In this document: one piece after another, positions 6,867-13,945 of the stretch | Position numbering within the stretch: the stretch's first letter is position 1 | How the letters are laid out: every line of letters begins with the position of its first letter | Source: Thermoprotei archaeon | Lineage (GTDB): Archaea > Thermoproteota > Thermoprotei > Thermofilales > B20-G17 | Assembly (NCBI GenBank): GCA_003649515.1 | Contig: QMSC01000018.1 | Span: forward strand, 1-15,615 | DNA length: 15,615 bases | Direction of reading: 5' to 3' | Position numbers and translations under genes: made by a program | The notes under the pieces: generated by a model | Databases searched by the model: none | What the model was told of the DNA's origin: nothing | The model's input: the letters and a program-made list of their open reading frames with translations, nothing else

Positions 6867-7190
6867 ATGGCGGGAGGTATTTTGAAGGTCGTGTTCATCG
6901 GAGATAAGGATACAGTCACTGCCTTTAGGCTTATAGGGATAGAGGGCATAGTAGTGAATTCTCCTTCAGAAATGGAAAGCAGGCTTAGCGAAGTAATAAG
7001 AGAAAGAAAGGATGTTGGGTTGATTCTCCTGTCAGATTACTACGCGACTGACTTAATGGAGCGAATAAATGAGCTTAGGTTGAAGTTCGCGATTCCAGCA
7101 ATAACCATAGTTCCATCTCGTCGAAGTAGAGGAGAATTTAAAGTGGACTATAAGGAAGTTATTAAAAGTGCTTTAGGTCTTAAAGTGTGA
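6867..7190 (+). CDS. atpF: A/V-type ATP synthase subunit F
   Basis: From the ATG at 6867 the product is 107 residues (family about 100) and begins MAGGILKVVFIGDKDTVTAFRLIGI, which matches the family start (KhxVIGDxDTVxGFRLAGI). It is an alpha/beta domain protein of the central stalk that pairs with subunit D and affects coupling. The frame is open upstream to a GTG at 6756, but those 37 extra residues are unlike subunit F, and a TATA-like box at 6839-6851 lies inside them, so they are probably not translated. An alternative is TTG at 6882, preceded by GGGAGGT. First gene of the main ATPase operon, 15 bases before subunit E. Confidence 0.9.
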   Translation: MAGGILKVVFIGDKDTVTAFRLIGIEGIVVNSPSEMESRLSEVIRERKDVGLILLSDYYATDLMERINELRLKFAIPAITIVPSRRSRGEFKVDYKEVIKSALGLKV

Positions 7191-7205
7191 AAGTGGGGAG
7201 CTAAC

Positions 7206-7808
7206 GTGGGCGAGAATTGGGAGAGCTTTCTAAAAACCTTAAGAGAGGAGTTAGAGAGGGACCTAGAAAATACCATTGCAGAGGCTAGAAAGGAGGGCGA
7301 GAAGATAATTCATCAGGTTTTCCTAGAGGCCTCGAAGGAGGCGAGCGGCCTTCTCGATAGGCGCCTTCGAGAGTACAGGGAAAGGGAGCAGAGAGAGCGG
7401 GCTTACATTGAAATCGAGGCTAGAAAGAAATTGTTAGAGGTGAGGGAGAAGATAATCGAAGAGACTTTAAATGAGGCGCTTAAAAGGCTGGAGAACCTAC
7501 CCAGAGATGAGAAGTACGAGCGTATTCTAGAGGTCCTTCTCGTTGAGGGAATGGAAGAAATTGGAGGGAAGGAGTTTAGGGTTTACGTTAACGCTAAGGA
7601 TAAGGAAATCATGGAGAAGGTTGCTAAAAAGGTGTCCAAGGAGCGAGGTATAAAAATAGAAGTGGCTGAGGAAGCTGCCAGGACGGTAGGTGGCGTTATT
7701 GTGGAAAATCCTGAAGGAAATATTAGATATTATAACACATTCGAAACAAGACTAAAGAAGATGAGAGAGCGTATCGTAAAGGATGTTTATAAAATCCTGT
7801 TCAGGTGA
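7206..7808 (+). CDS. atpE: A/V-type ATP synthase subunit E (peripheral stalk)
   Basis: The product is 200 residues, close to the family length. Residues 1 to about 100 form a long charged helix with many Glu, Arg and Lys and little hydrophobic core (EARKEGEKIIHQVFLEASKE, then YREREQRERAYIEIEARKK). It is followed by a globular C-terminal domain with TVGGVIVENPEGNIRYYNTF, a recognisable subunit E motif (GGVxlxxxdGxIxxdNTfexRL). Subunit E pairs with subunit H to make the stator stalk linking the A3B3 head to subunit I. The GTG at 7206 follows GGGGAG by 6 bases. Its TGA stop lies inside the Shine-Dalgarno of the next gene, subunit A. Confidence 0.94.
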   Translation: MGENWESFLKTLREELERDLENTIAEARKEGEKIIHQVFLEASKEASGLLDRRLREYREREQRERAYIEIEARKKLLEVREKIIEETLNEALKRLENLPRDEKYERILEVLLVEGMEEIGGKEFRVYVNAKDKEIMEKVAKKVSKERGIKIEVAEEAARTVGGVIVENPEGNIRYYNTFETRLKKMRERIVKDVYKILFR

Positions 7809-7813
7809 AGTTG

Positions 7814-9598
7814 ATGAGTAAGATTAAGGGAGTAATTACCTGGGCTAGCGGGCCCGTAGTAAAGGCTAAGGGTATGCTTGGAGTGAAGATGCACGAGCTC
7901 GTGGAAGTGGGTGATGAACGGTTAATAGGCGAGGTCATTAGGATTGAAGGAGATATGGCCATAATACAGGTATATGAATATACTACAGGCATAAGACCAG
8001 GTGAAAGAGTCTACGCGACTGGTAGACCTCTTTCCGTGATGCTAGGACCAGGTCTAATAGGGAATATCTACGACGGTATTCAGCGCCCGCTTGAAGTAAT
8101 TGCGCGTAAGGTTGGGCCCTTCTTTAGGCGTGGTGTAAGAGCCGACCCCCTTCCCTTTCATAAGAAATGGCACTTCAAGCCCCTTGTGAAAGCAGGCGTT
8201 AAAGTTGAGGCAGGAGATATTATATGTGAAGTCCAAGAGACTGGCCTTATAACGCATAGGATAATGATACCGCCTAATGTTAGGGGTACATTGAAGGAGA
8301 TGGTTCCTGAGGGAGAGTATACAGTTCTCGACACAATAGCAGTTGTTGAGCATGAGGGCACTGAAATTGAGGTAAAAATGTATCAGGAATGGCCTGTAAG
8401 AATTCCTAGACCTTTCATTAAACGTCTCGAACCTACAGAGCCTCTCATTACCGGCACACGAGTCATAGACACGTTCTTCCCTATGGCTAAAGGAGGCACT
8501 GCCGCAGTACCCGGCGGCTTCGGTACCGGAAAAACAGTGTTACTCCACCAGATAGCGTCATGGTCTGATGCTAGGGTCGTGATCTACATTGGATGCGGGG
8601 AGAGAGGCAATGAAATGACGGAGGTTCTCATTAAGTTCCCAGAGCTCAAAGACCCATATTCAGGTCGTCCCTTAATGGAAAGGACGATTCTAATAGCAAA
8701 TACCAGCAACATGCCGGTAATTGCGAGAGAGGCGAGCATTTATACTGGCGTGACGCTTGCAGAGTACTACAGGGACATGGGCTATGACGTACTGGTGGTA
8801 GCCGATTCAACGAGCCGATGGGCTGAAGCCATTAGAGAGATCGCAGGAAGATTGGAGGAAATGCCAGCCGAAGAGGGCTATCCCTCGTATTTACCCTCTC
8901 GACTTGCTGAGTTCTATGAGCGCGCAGGAAGGGTTCTGGCTCTGGGGAACCCGGAGAGAACTGGTTCCTTAACAATTATAGGAGCAGTCTCCCCACCTGG
9001 AGGAGACTTTACAGAGCCTGTAACAACCCATACCTTAAGGTTTGTCCGAGTATTCTGGGGCTTGGACACAGAGTTAGCCTATTCGAGGCACTATCCCGCT
9101 ATTAACTGGATAACGAGTTATTCAGCCTATGTCGATACAATTGAGGAATGGTGGGATAGGAATGTTAACCGAGCATGGAGGGCTTACAGAGACGAGGCCA
9201 TGAGAATTCTCGCAAGAGAGAACGAGTTAAAGGAGCACGTTAGACTTCTAGGACCCGAAGCGCTTCCTGAAAAAGAGAAGCTCGTCATGTTAACAGCGAG
9301 GATCTTACGAGAAGGGTTCCTGCAACAAGATGCTTTCGATGAAATCGATACATACTGCTCTGTTGAAAAGCAGTTCAAGTTACTTAAAACTATCATTGAC
9401 TTCCACAGAGAGGCTGAACGATTGATCGAACGTGGAGTACCGTTCCATAGGATAAGAGAGCTCAAAATTATAGAGAGGCTTATGAGAATTAAGGAAGAGA
9501 TACCCAACGATCAAACATACAAGATTGAAGGGTTCCGGGAAGAAGTAATTAATCAGCTTCGAGCCACCTTTGAGGGGGTGAGAACCGTTGGAGTCTAA
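7814..9598 (+). CDS. atpA: A/V-type ATP synthase catalytic subunit A
   Basis: The product is 594 residues, the usual length for subunit A without an intein. The N-terminal barrel (GVITWASGPVVKAKGMLGVKM) is followed by the non-homologous insert of A subunits, then the P-loop GGFGTGKT at residues 234-241, the catalytic region YIGCGERGNEMTEVL (the GER glutamate), VVADSTSRWAEA, and a helical C-terminal domain. It binds and makes or hydrolyses ATP at the A/B interface. The P-loop differs from the common archaeal GPFGSGKT at its second and fifth positions (Pro to Gly, Ser to Thr). GTG 7805 and TTG 7811 are also in frame, but ATG 7814 has the best spacing from GGTGA (7804-7808), which contains the stop of subunit E. 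It overlaps the next gene by 11 bases. Confidence 0.97.
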   Translation: MSKIKGVITWASGPVVKAKGMLGVKMHELVEVGDERLIGEVIRIEGDMAIIQVYEYTTGIRPGERVYATGRPLSVMLGPGLIGNIYDGIQRPLEVIARKVGPFFRRGVRADPLPFHKKWHFKPLVKAGVKVEAGDIICEVQETGLITHRIMIPPNVRGTLKEMVPEGEYTVLDTIAVVEHEGTEIEVKMYQEWPVRIPRPFIKRLEPTEPLITGTRVIDTFFPMAKGGTAAVPGGFGTGKTVLLHQIASWSDARVVIYIGCGERGNEMTEVLIKFPELKDPYSGRPLMERTILIANTSNMPVIAREASIYTGVTLAEYYRDMGYDVLVVADSTSRWAEAIREIAGRLEEMPAEEGYPSYLPSRLAEFYERAGRVLALGNPERTGSLTIIGAVSPPGGDFTEPVTTHTLRFVRVFWGLDTELAYSRHYPAINWITSYSAYVDTIEEWWDRNVNRAWRAYRDEAMRILARENELKEHVRLLGPEALPEKEKLVMLTARILREGFLQQDAFDEIDTYCSVEKQFKLLKTIIDFHREAERLIERGVPFHRIRELKIIERLMRIKEEIPNDQTYKIEGFREEVINQLRATFEGVRTVGV

Positions 9599-10991
9599 GC
9601 TAGGTCTCATGGAGTATGCGACTGTAAGGGAGATCAGAGGTCCACTAGTTATCATAGAAAATACTAGGAACATAGGCTACGAAGAGCTTGTAGAAGTTAT
9701 TGGTCCTGAGGGTGAAAGCCGCTTAGGGCGTGTAATAGAGGCTGCAGAGGAGTACGCCGTTGTACAAGTATTCGAGGGAACCACAGGTCTCTCCATAAGT
9801 GATACGCGTGTAAGGGCCGTCGGGAGAACTTTAGAAGTCCCAGTATCAATAGAGATGCTTGGAAGAGTTTTCGATGGTGTAGGGAACCCGATAGACGGGT
9901 TACCTGCACCCATACCTGAAGATTTCTGGGATGTCAATGGAGCGCCAATAAATCCCTACATGAGGGACTATCCGACGGACTTCATACAAACGGGATTATC
10001 AGTAATTGATGGAATGAACACGCTGGTACGAGGGCAAAAGCTTCCTATCTTCTCAGGCTCAGGATTGCCTCATAACCTAATGGCGGCTCAGATAGCTCGT
10101 CAAGCGAGGATCCTGGGTAAGGAGGAGGAGTTTGCAGTAATTTTAGCTGCTATAGGAGTAAAGCATGATGAAGCAGTCTTCTTCAAGCAGTCGTTAGAAG
10201 CCACAGGAGCTTTCAAAAGATCAGCTCTCTTCTTAAACTTAGCCGAGGATCCCGTAATCGAGAGGATAGTGACTCCGAGAATAGCTCTCACGCTGGCTGA
10301 ATACTTGGCATTCGAGCATGACATGCACGTTCTCGTCATTCTCACAGATATGACCAATTACTGCGAGGCCCTGCGAGAGTTAAGTGCAGCTCGAGAGGAG
10401 GTTCCCAGCAGAAAGGGTTATCCCGGATACATGTACACTGACCTAGCCTCAATATATGAGAGAGCTGGGAGAATTAGGGGTAAAAGGGGAAGCATTACGC
10501 AGATGCCGATATTAACCATGCCTGGCGACGACATGACGCACCCCATACCAGATCTAACGGGCTACATTACTGAGGGACAAATAGTTCTAAGCAGAGAGCT
10601 GTACAGGAAGGGAATATACCCCCCTGTGGATGTCTTGAAGAGTCTCTCCAGGCTCATGAAGGATGGCATAGGCAAGGGACGTACGAGGGGGGATCACGCT
10701 GACGTAGCCAGGCAATTATACGCCGCCTATGCTAGGGCAAGAGAGGTTAGATCGCTAGCGACCATCATAGGCGAGGCTAGCCTCTCGCCTATAGACAGGA
10801 AGTATCTAGAGTTCGGAGACCTATTCGAAGAGAAGTTTCTAAGGCAAGGTGAGTACGAGGAACGCGATATCTTCGAGACACTTGACCTAGCATGGGGAAT
10901 TCTGTCAACGCTTCCGGAAGAGGAGCTCACTAGAATCCATAGAGAATACATAGAAAAGTACTATCAGAGGAAGGAGGAAAAAGTTGAGTAG
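9588..10991 (+). CDS. atpB: A/V-type ATP synthase subunit B (non-catalytic)
   Basis: The 467-residue product matches subunit B in length and sequence. It begins YATVREIRGPLVIIENTRNIGYEELVEV, and continues with GRVFDGVGNPIDGLPAP, the altered nucleotide-site region FSGSGLPHNLMAAQIARQA in place of a P-loop, and YLAFEHDMHVLVILTDMTNYCEALRE. The absence of GxxxxGKT is normal for B, which does not catalyse but alternates with A in the head. The TTG at 9588 follows GGGGGTGA by 6 bases and lies inside the end of subunit A, so translation is likely coupled; ATG 9609 is the next choice. The gene overlaps subunit D by 8 bases. Confidence 0.97.
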   Translation: MESKLGLMEYATVREIRGPLVIIENTRNIGYEELVEVIGPEGESRLGRVIEAAEEYAVVQVFEGTTGLSISDTRVRAVGRTLEVPVSIEMLGRVFDGVGNPIDGLPAPIPEDFWDVNGAPINPYMRDYPTDFIQTGLSVIDGMNTLVRGQKLPIFSGSGLPHNLMAAQIARQARILGKEEEFAVILAAIGVKHDEAVFFKQSLEATGAFKRSALFLNLAEDPVIERIVTPRIALTLAEYLAFEHDMHVLVILTDMTNYCEALRELSAAREEVPSRKGYPGYMYTDLASIYERAGRIRGKRGSITQMPILTMPGDDMTHPIPDLTGYITEGQIVLSRELYRKGIYPPVDVLKSLSRLMKDGIGKGRTRGDHADVARQLYAAYARAREVRSLATIIGEASLSPIDRKYLEFGDLFEEKFLRQGEYEERDIFETLDLAWGILSTLPEEELTRIHREYIEKYYQRKEEKVE

Positions 10992-11610
10992 AGAGGCTCC
11001 CACAAAAATAAGGCTCTTAGCCCTAAGAAGAGCCCTTCAAATAGCTGAATCTGTACATGAAATATTGGAGAATAAACGAGAGGTTCTATTGGCTCAGTTA
11101 AACTTACTTATAGACTCCGCTAATGAGGCTCGAAGGGACCTTGAAAGGTACCTTCTAAAGGCATATGAAAGCTTAGCCGTAGCTGTATTGAGGATAGGTG
11201 AGCAGAAGGTAGAGGAGATAGCCATAACTACGCCTGCTTTGATTGAGGTAGAACCCTTAAAGAAGTTAATAATGGGCTTAGTAACCGTAACTCTAAAAGA
11301 GAAGGAGGGTCTGGCTCTTCCGACGGTTAGATACGGTGTTGAAGGAACCACCGTAGCACTTGATGAAAGTATTAAGGCTTTAAGGGACTCAATTAACTAT
11401 ATTCTTAAACTCTCAGAACTTGAAACGACGATCTATAGACTGGTGGATGAGCTTAAAAATACTCAACGACTCATTAATGCATTAGAATACATAATAATAC
11501 CGCGTTATAGAAAAGAACTGGAGTTTATTGAATCGGTACTAGAGGAATTGGCGAGGGAGGAGTTTGCAAGGCAAAAAATATATAAAAGGAGAAGGGAGAG
11601 GGGGGACTGA
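10984..11610 (+). CDS. atpD: A/V-type ATP synthase subunit D (central rotor stalk)
   Basis: The product is 208 residues, the family's usual length. The N-terminal part reads PTKIRLLALRRALQIAESVHEILENKREVL, close to the subunit D start (PTkxxLLxLkxrLkxAxxGhxLLKxKRdxL), and the C-terminal part has TTIYRLVDELKNTQRLINALEYIIIPRY, the matching rotor helix motif. It forms the antiparallel coiled-coil axle that turns inside the A3B3 head. The TTG start at 10984 follows GGAGGA (10973-10978) by 5 bases and overlaps the end of subunit B. Its TGA stop overlaps the ATG of the next small ORF (TGATG). Confidence 0.95.
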   Translation: MSREAPTKIRLLALRRALQIAESVHEILENKREVLLAQLNLLIDSANEARRDLERYLLKAYESLAVAVLRIGEQKVEEIAITTPALIEVEPLKKLIMGLVTVTLKEKEGLALPTVRYGVEGTTVALDESIKALRDSINYILKLSELETTIYRLVDELKNTQRLINALEYIIIPRYRKELEFIESVLEELAREEFARQKIYKRRRERGD

Positions 11611-11753
11611 TGACGGGGGAATTTAAGCAGGTACTCGAGAAAGCCTATGAGGAAAAGTTACGCGTTTATAGAGGTAATGTCAACCAGGTTCTTAAGGAGT
11701 TGCGGCAAAAAATAGAGGGAACTATGGTAAGATTTAAAAGTGTTAGCCATTAG
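11610..11753 (+). CDS. Small 47-residue protein encoded inside the ATPase operon (candidate accessory ATPase subunit)
   Basis: An ATG at 11610 overlaps the stop of subunit D (TGATG) and opens 47 codons ending in TAG, with a purine-rich GAGAGGGGGG site just before it. The product begins MTGEFKQVLEKAYEEKLRVY and is charged and helical, with two amphipathic segments (about residues 4-20 and 24-37) and no membrane helix. I do not recognise its family from sequence. Its place is suggestive. In the Sulfolobus ATPase operon a small epsilon gene lies between the D-type (gamma) and proteolipid genes, and in Methanosarcina mazei a small ahaG follows ahaD. The 37-base gap to subunit K follows. Translational coupling and position support a real gene; its role is inference. 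Confidence 0.68.
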   Translation: MTGEFKQVLEKAYEEKLRVYRGNVNQVLKELRQKIEGTMVRFKSVSH

Positions 11754-11790
11754 TAACTTGTGTCTCAAGCCAGGAAAAGGGGCGTAGACT

Positions 11791-12180
11791 ATGAGAAAGG
11801 GAGATTCTGCAAACGGAATATATCCCAAGGTCTTCGTAATGATAATAACAGTAGTACTCGTACTAGTGTTAGTTGCATCATTCTTCCTCGGAATATACCT
11901 TGCTCTGGGTAGAGTAGCTCCGCCCGCAGAGACAACTACGGGCGAGGTGGGTGGCGAAGGCTCGATAGCAAGGGCAATATCTATCTTAGGCATATCAGCT
12001 GCCTTCGGAATGGCTGTCATAGCGGCGGGTATAGGAATAGCACTTGCAGGAAGTAGCGCTATAAGCGCTGCTGCTGAAAGGCCTGAAATAAAGACCCTGG
12101 GGCTTATCATAACCGCCTTGGCTGAGGCTTTAGCAATATACGGCCTACTTGTCGTAATACTTATGCTTGGCAAGATTTAA
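11791..12180 (+). CDS. atpK: A/V-type ATP synthase subunit K (proteolipid, c ring)
   Basis: The 129-residue protein has an N-terminal hydrophobic helix (about residues 11-40, VFVMIITVVLVLVLVASFF), a Gly/Thr-rich linker (APPAETTTGEVGGEGS), then the family hairpin. The hairpin's first helix is ISILGISAAFGMAVIAAGIG, followed by a polar loop with AERPE, and the second is LAEALAIYGLLVVILML carrying the ion-binding Glu112. The first helix may be a cleaved leader, as seen in some archaeal proteolipids, or an extra membrane helix. There is no Gln in either hairpin helix and Glu112 is followed by Ala rather than Thr/Ser, unlike known Na+-binding rings, so H+ coupling is more likely. Single-hairpin form, so one ion site per subunit. 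ATG at 11791. Confidence 0.93.
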   Translation: MRKGDSANGIYPKVFVMIITVVLVLVLVASFFLGIYLALGRVAPPAETTTGEVGGEGSIARAISILGISAAFGMAVIAAGIGIALAGSSAISAAAERPEIKTLGLIITALAEALAIYGLLVVILMLGKI

Positions 12181-12204
12181 TTTCGTAAGTAGGGGATTGT
12201 TTTA

Positions 12205-12546
12205 ATGCAGGAAAATTCTCGAGGAAAAGAACTCACCATTTTTATAAACCAGATACGGGATTTGGATCTGTTCTTGCAGAAGTTTTACGAAACACTAAGA
12301 GAAAAGAGGTCGCAGCTTATCTCTACGGCATACAGTTTAGCTGAAGGCCTCAGAAGGGATATACAGAGCGTAGTTGAAGATCTTCTCGCGAAGGAGGAAA
12401 GGAGAGTTAAGGCAAACATAGAAAAATACCGCCGAGAGATGGAAGAGACAATTCTAAAAGAAAGCGAAAGACTAAAGAAGCTCGCTGAGAAAAAGAGGGA
12501 AGAAGCTATAGAGCACGTAACTAAATGTATTTTACCTTCAATCTAG
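12205..12546 (+). CDS. atpH: A/V-type ATP synthase subunit H (peripheral stalk, coiled coil)
   Basis: This 113-residue protein is almost entirely a charged amphipathic helix (from about residue 10 to 105; e.g. EERRVKANIEKYRREMEETI) with no membrane segment. Length, composition and place in the operon suit archaeal subunit H (AhaH), which forms the right-handed coiled coil with subunit E in the stator. Low-complexity helices of this kind carry little family-specific signal, so the call leans on context: E is present elsewhere in the operon, no other gene supplies its partner, and the gene sits directly before C. ATG at 12205 follows AGGGGA. Confidence 0.78.
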   Translation: MQENSRGKELTIFINQIRDLDLFLQKFYETLREKRSQLISTAYSLAEGLRRDIQSVVEDLLAKEERRVKANIEKYRREMEETILKESERLKKLAEKKREEAIEHVTKCILPSI

Positions 12547-12571
12547 CTCAATAATACTCTTGGTGGATTAA

Positions 12572-13606
12572 ATGAATGAAAATGAGCTTGCCTACGTTCT
12601 ACCAAAAGCCTTTGCTATTAGAGGCTTTCTTCTCCCCAAGGATCTGCTTAGGAAGCTCACGTATATTACTTCTCTCGCAGGACTCGTAGACTCGCTTAAG
12701 AACACAGCTTATTCCCACTATGTTTCTACAATACAGCAAGTTTCCGGTATAACTCTAGAGAGGGCTTTCAAACAGAACCTAATAGACGTGGAAAAGAAGT
12801 TGATAATGCACACGACAAGGGAAATTAGGGATTTTCTCTTCTCCTTTTTTAAAAGACACGAGCTAGACAACCTTAAAGTTGCTGTTAAAGCTAAAATTCT
12901 TAAAATACCAGCAGAGGAGTACGTGGATAGAATTAACTTTGATGTGGAAGCCTTTCTGGGCAACAGGGTTTATTTTGCTGAGCTAATAGCGGCCACGGAC
13001 ATCAGAGGGGTTAGAAAATCTCTTGCCGAATTGGGATACGAGATTGACCTAGATTATATGTGGAGCGTGGGCAAGGAGAAGCCCGGTTTTATAGACCTGC
13101 TTTTTGACAAGATCTTCTACAACGATTTGGTCGAGGGCCTGTCAAAGTTGAGTGAGAGGGATCGGGGGATAGCTGAGGATACATTCTCTCCCAGAATAGA
13201 TAGGTACAATGTGATGCTTCTGCTAAGATCAAGGCACATGGGAATAAGCCTTAAAAAGGCTTATGATTTTCTCGTATTGTGCGAGGAGTGTCTTCCACCG
13301 GAGGTCTTAAAGAGGATAAGCGAGGCGGAGAACGTAGGCACAATTCATAAAATCCTCTGCGAAACGAAGTACTCGGATTGGTTTAGGAGAGTTGAGAAGA
13401 TAAGTACTATAGCAGAAGTAGAGAAAGCCTTCTTAAAACTCCACTACGAGAGGGCGGAGAGGCTATTTGTAGGATATCCCTTTAACATAGGTCCACTAAT
13501 TGGAGCAATTCTCTTGAAGGAACGGGAAGTAAACAACTTGATAGCAATAGCTTATGGCATCGAGAAGGGCCTTCCACCTCGACTAGTACTGCCAGAAATC
13601 ATTTAG
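12572..13606 (+). CDS. atpC: A/V-type ATP synthase subunit C (d-type socket subunit)
   Basis: The 344-residue length is typical for archaeal subunit C (yeast V-ATPase d family). The protein is all-helical, and the family pattern is seen in RGFLLPKDLLRKL, FKRHELDNLKVAVKAKI (compare hRxxxDxxNlkxhlRxk), FSPRIDRYNVMLLLRSRHMG and the C-terminal FVGYPFNIGPLIGAILLKE followed by EVNNLIAIAYGIEKGLP (compare YPFxhgxhhaYlhhKExExxNlxxIxxGk). It caps the K ring and receives the D/F axle. ATG at 12572 follows GGTGGAT. It is the last gene of the ATPase operon; the next gene is on the other strand. Confidence 0.94.
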   Translation: MNENELAYVLPKAFAIRGFLLPKDLLRKLTYITSLAGLVDSLKNTAYSHYVSTIQQVSGITLERAFKQNLIDVEKKLIMHTTREIRDFLFSFFKRHELDNLKVAVKAKILKIPAEEYVDRINFDVEAFLGNRVYFAELIAATDIRGVRKSLAELGYEIDLDYMWSVGKEKPGFIDLLFDKIFYNDLVEGLSKLSERDRGIAEDTFSPRIDRYNVMLLLRSRHMGISLKKAYDFLVLCEECLPPEVLKRISEAENVGTIHKILCETKYSDWFRRVEKISTIAEVEKAFLKLHYERAERLFVGYPFNIGPLIGAILLKEREVNNLIAIAYGIEKGLPPRLVLPEII

Positions 13607-13711
13607 AACTTAGGCTGGATTCTAAAGGTACTAGCTCATATTGACTCATGTAAAAGTGCTCAGATTTAAGCTAACATGTTTTAAGTAGTAAGGTGGGTTG
13701 AGAGAAGTTTT

Positions 13712-13766
13712 AATCAGCCTAGCCGAGTGCTCTCACCATTCGACCCTTGCAAGCGTCATCATCAGG
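13712..13766 (-). ncRNA. Candidate C/D box sRNA (2'-O-methylation guide)
   Basis: The minus strand reads ATGATGA (box C, 13756-13762) and, 38 bases on, CTGA (box D, 13714-13717), a 49-base core typical of archaeal C/D guides. Between them TGGTGAG (13732-13738) resembles box C' and TCGA/CGAA just before it is a weak box D'. The spacing between D' and C' is unusually short. The sequence next to box D, CACTCGGCTAGG, would be the guide. A TATA-like TTTATAA is centred about 26 bases before the expected 5' end. Weak points are the poor D' box and a competing CATCA-AGCC-TGATG hairpin around box C. Confidence 0.4.
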
Positions 13767-13786
13767 CTTGATGAGTGCTCCCTAAC

Positions 13787-13793
13787 TTATAAA
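13787..13793 (-). promoter_or_regulatory. TATA-like box upstream of the candidate C/D sRNA
   Basis: The minus strand reads GGATTTATAAG, with TTTATAA at 13787-13793. Its centre is about 24-28 bases before the predicted 5' end of the C/D RNA at about 13763-13766, the spacing expected for an archaeal promoter. No other gene lies downstream on this strand that could use it. Confidence 0.36.
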
Positions 13794-13945
13794 TCCTCCG
13801 TACATTAATGAAGGCTAAGAGAATATAGTTCTCAAATTACCGACTTATCTAACAACCATCTTTAACTATCTTAAGGACTTTAAGTTAGCAAGCGAACTGA
13901 AATATGGGGTCTCCTAAGCCTTTTTCCTTCACCCTTGACCCTGTT

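Larger units (their letters stand above)
13607..13945. other. Gene-free gap between atpC and the oxidoreductase gene
   Basis: These 339 bases hold no protein gene I can support. On the minus strand they contain a candidate C/D box sRNA with its own TATA box (13712-13766 and 13787-13793). At 13866-13888 there is a hairpin with two 9-base arms and one mismatch (CTATCTTAA-GGACT-TTAAGTTAG). The octamer GAGTGCTC occurs twice, at 13725-13732 and 13773-13780. T-rich patches near 13921-13925 and 13943-13946 could end transcription from atpC. No tRNA fold was found. Confidence 0.5.

Noticed and set aside
7814..9598. Possible intein in ATPase subunit A, a common insertion site in archaea
   Set aside because: The product is 594 residues and the P-loop region is continuous, so no intein is present.
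11658..12173. 171-codon open frame on the minus strand opposite subunit K
   Set aside because: It is the antisense shadow of a clear proteolipid gene plus the 47-aa ORF, with a Ser/Ile/Pro-rich composition typical of such shadows and no family features.
13681..13800. tRNA gene or tRNA fragment in the gap after atpC (GCCGAGTG resembles a D arm)
   Set aside because: No acceptor stem, anticodon arm or T-loop sequence could be found around it on either strand; the resemblance is better explained as a guide complement or chance.
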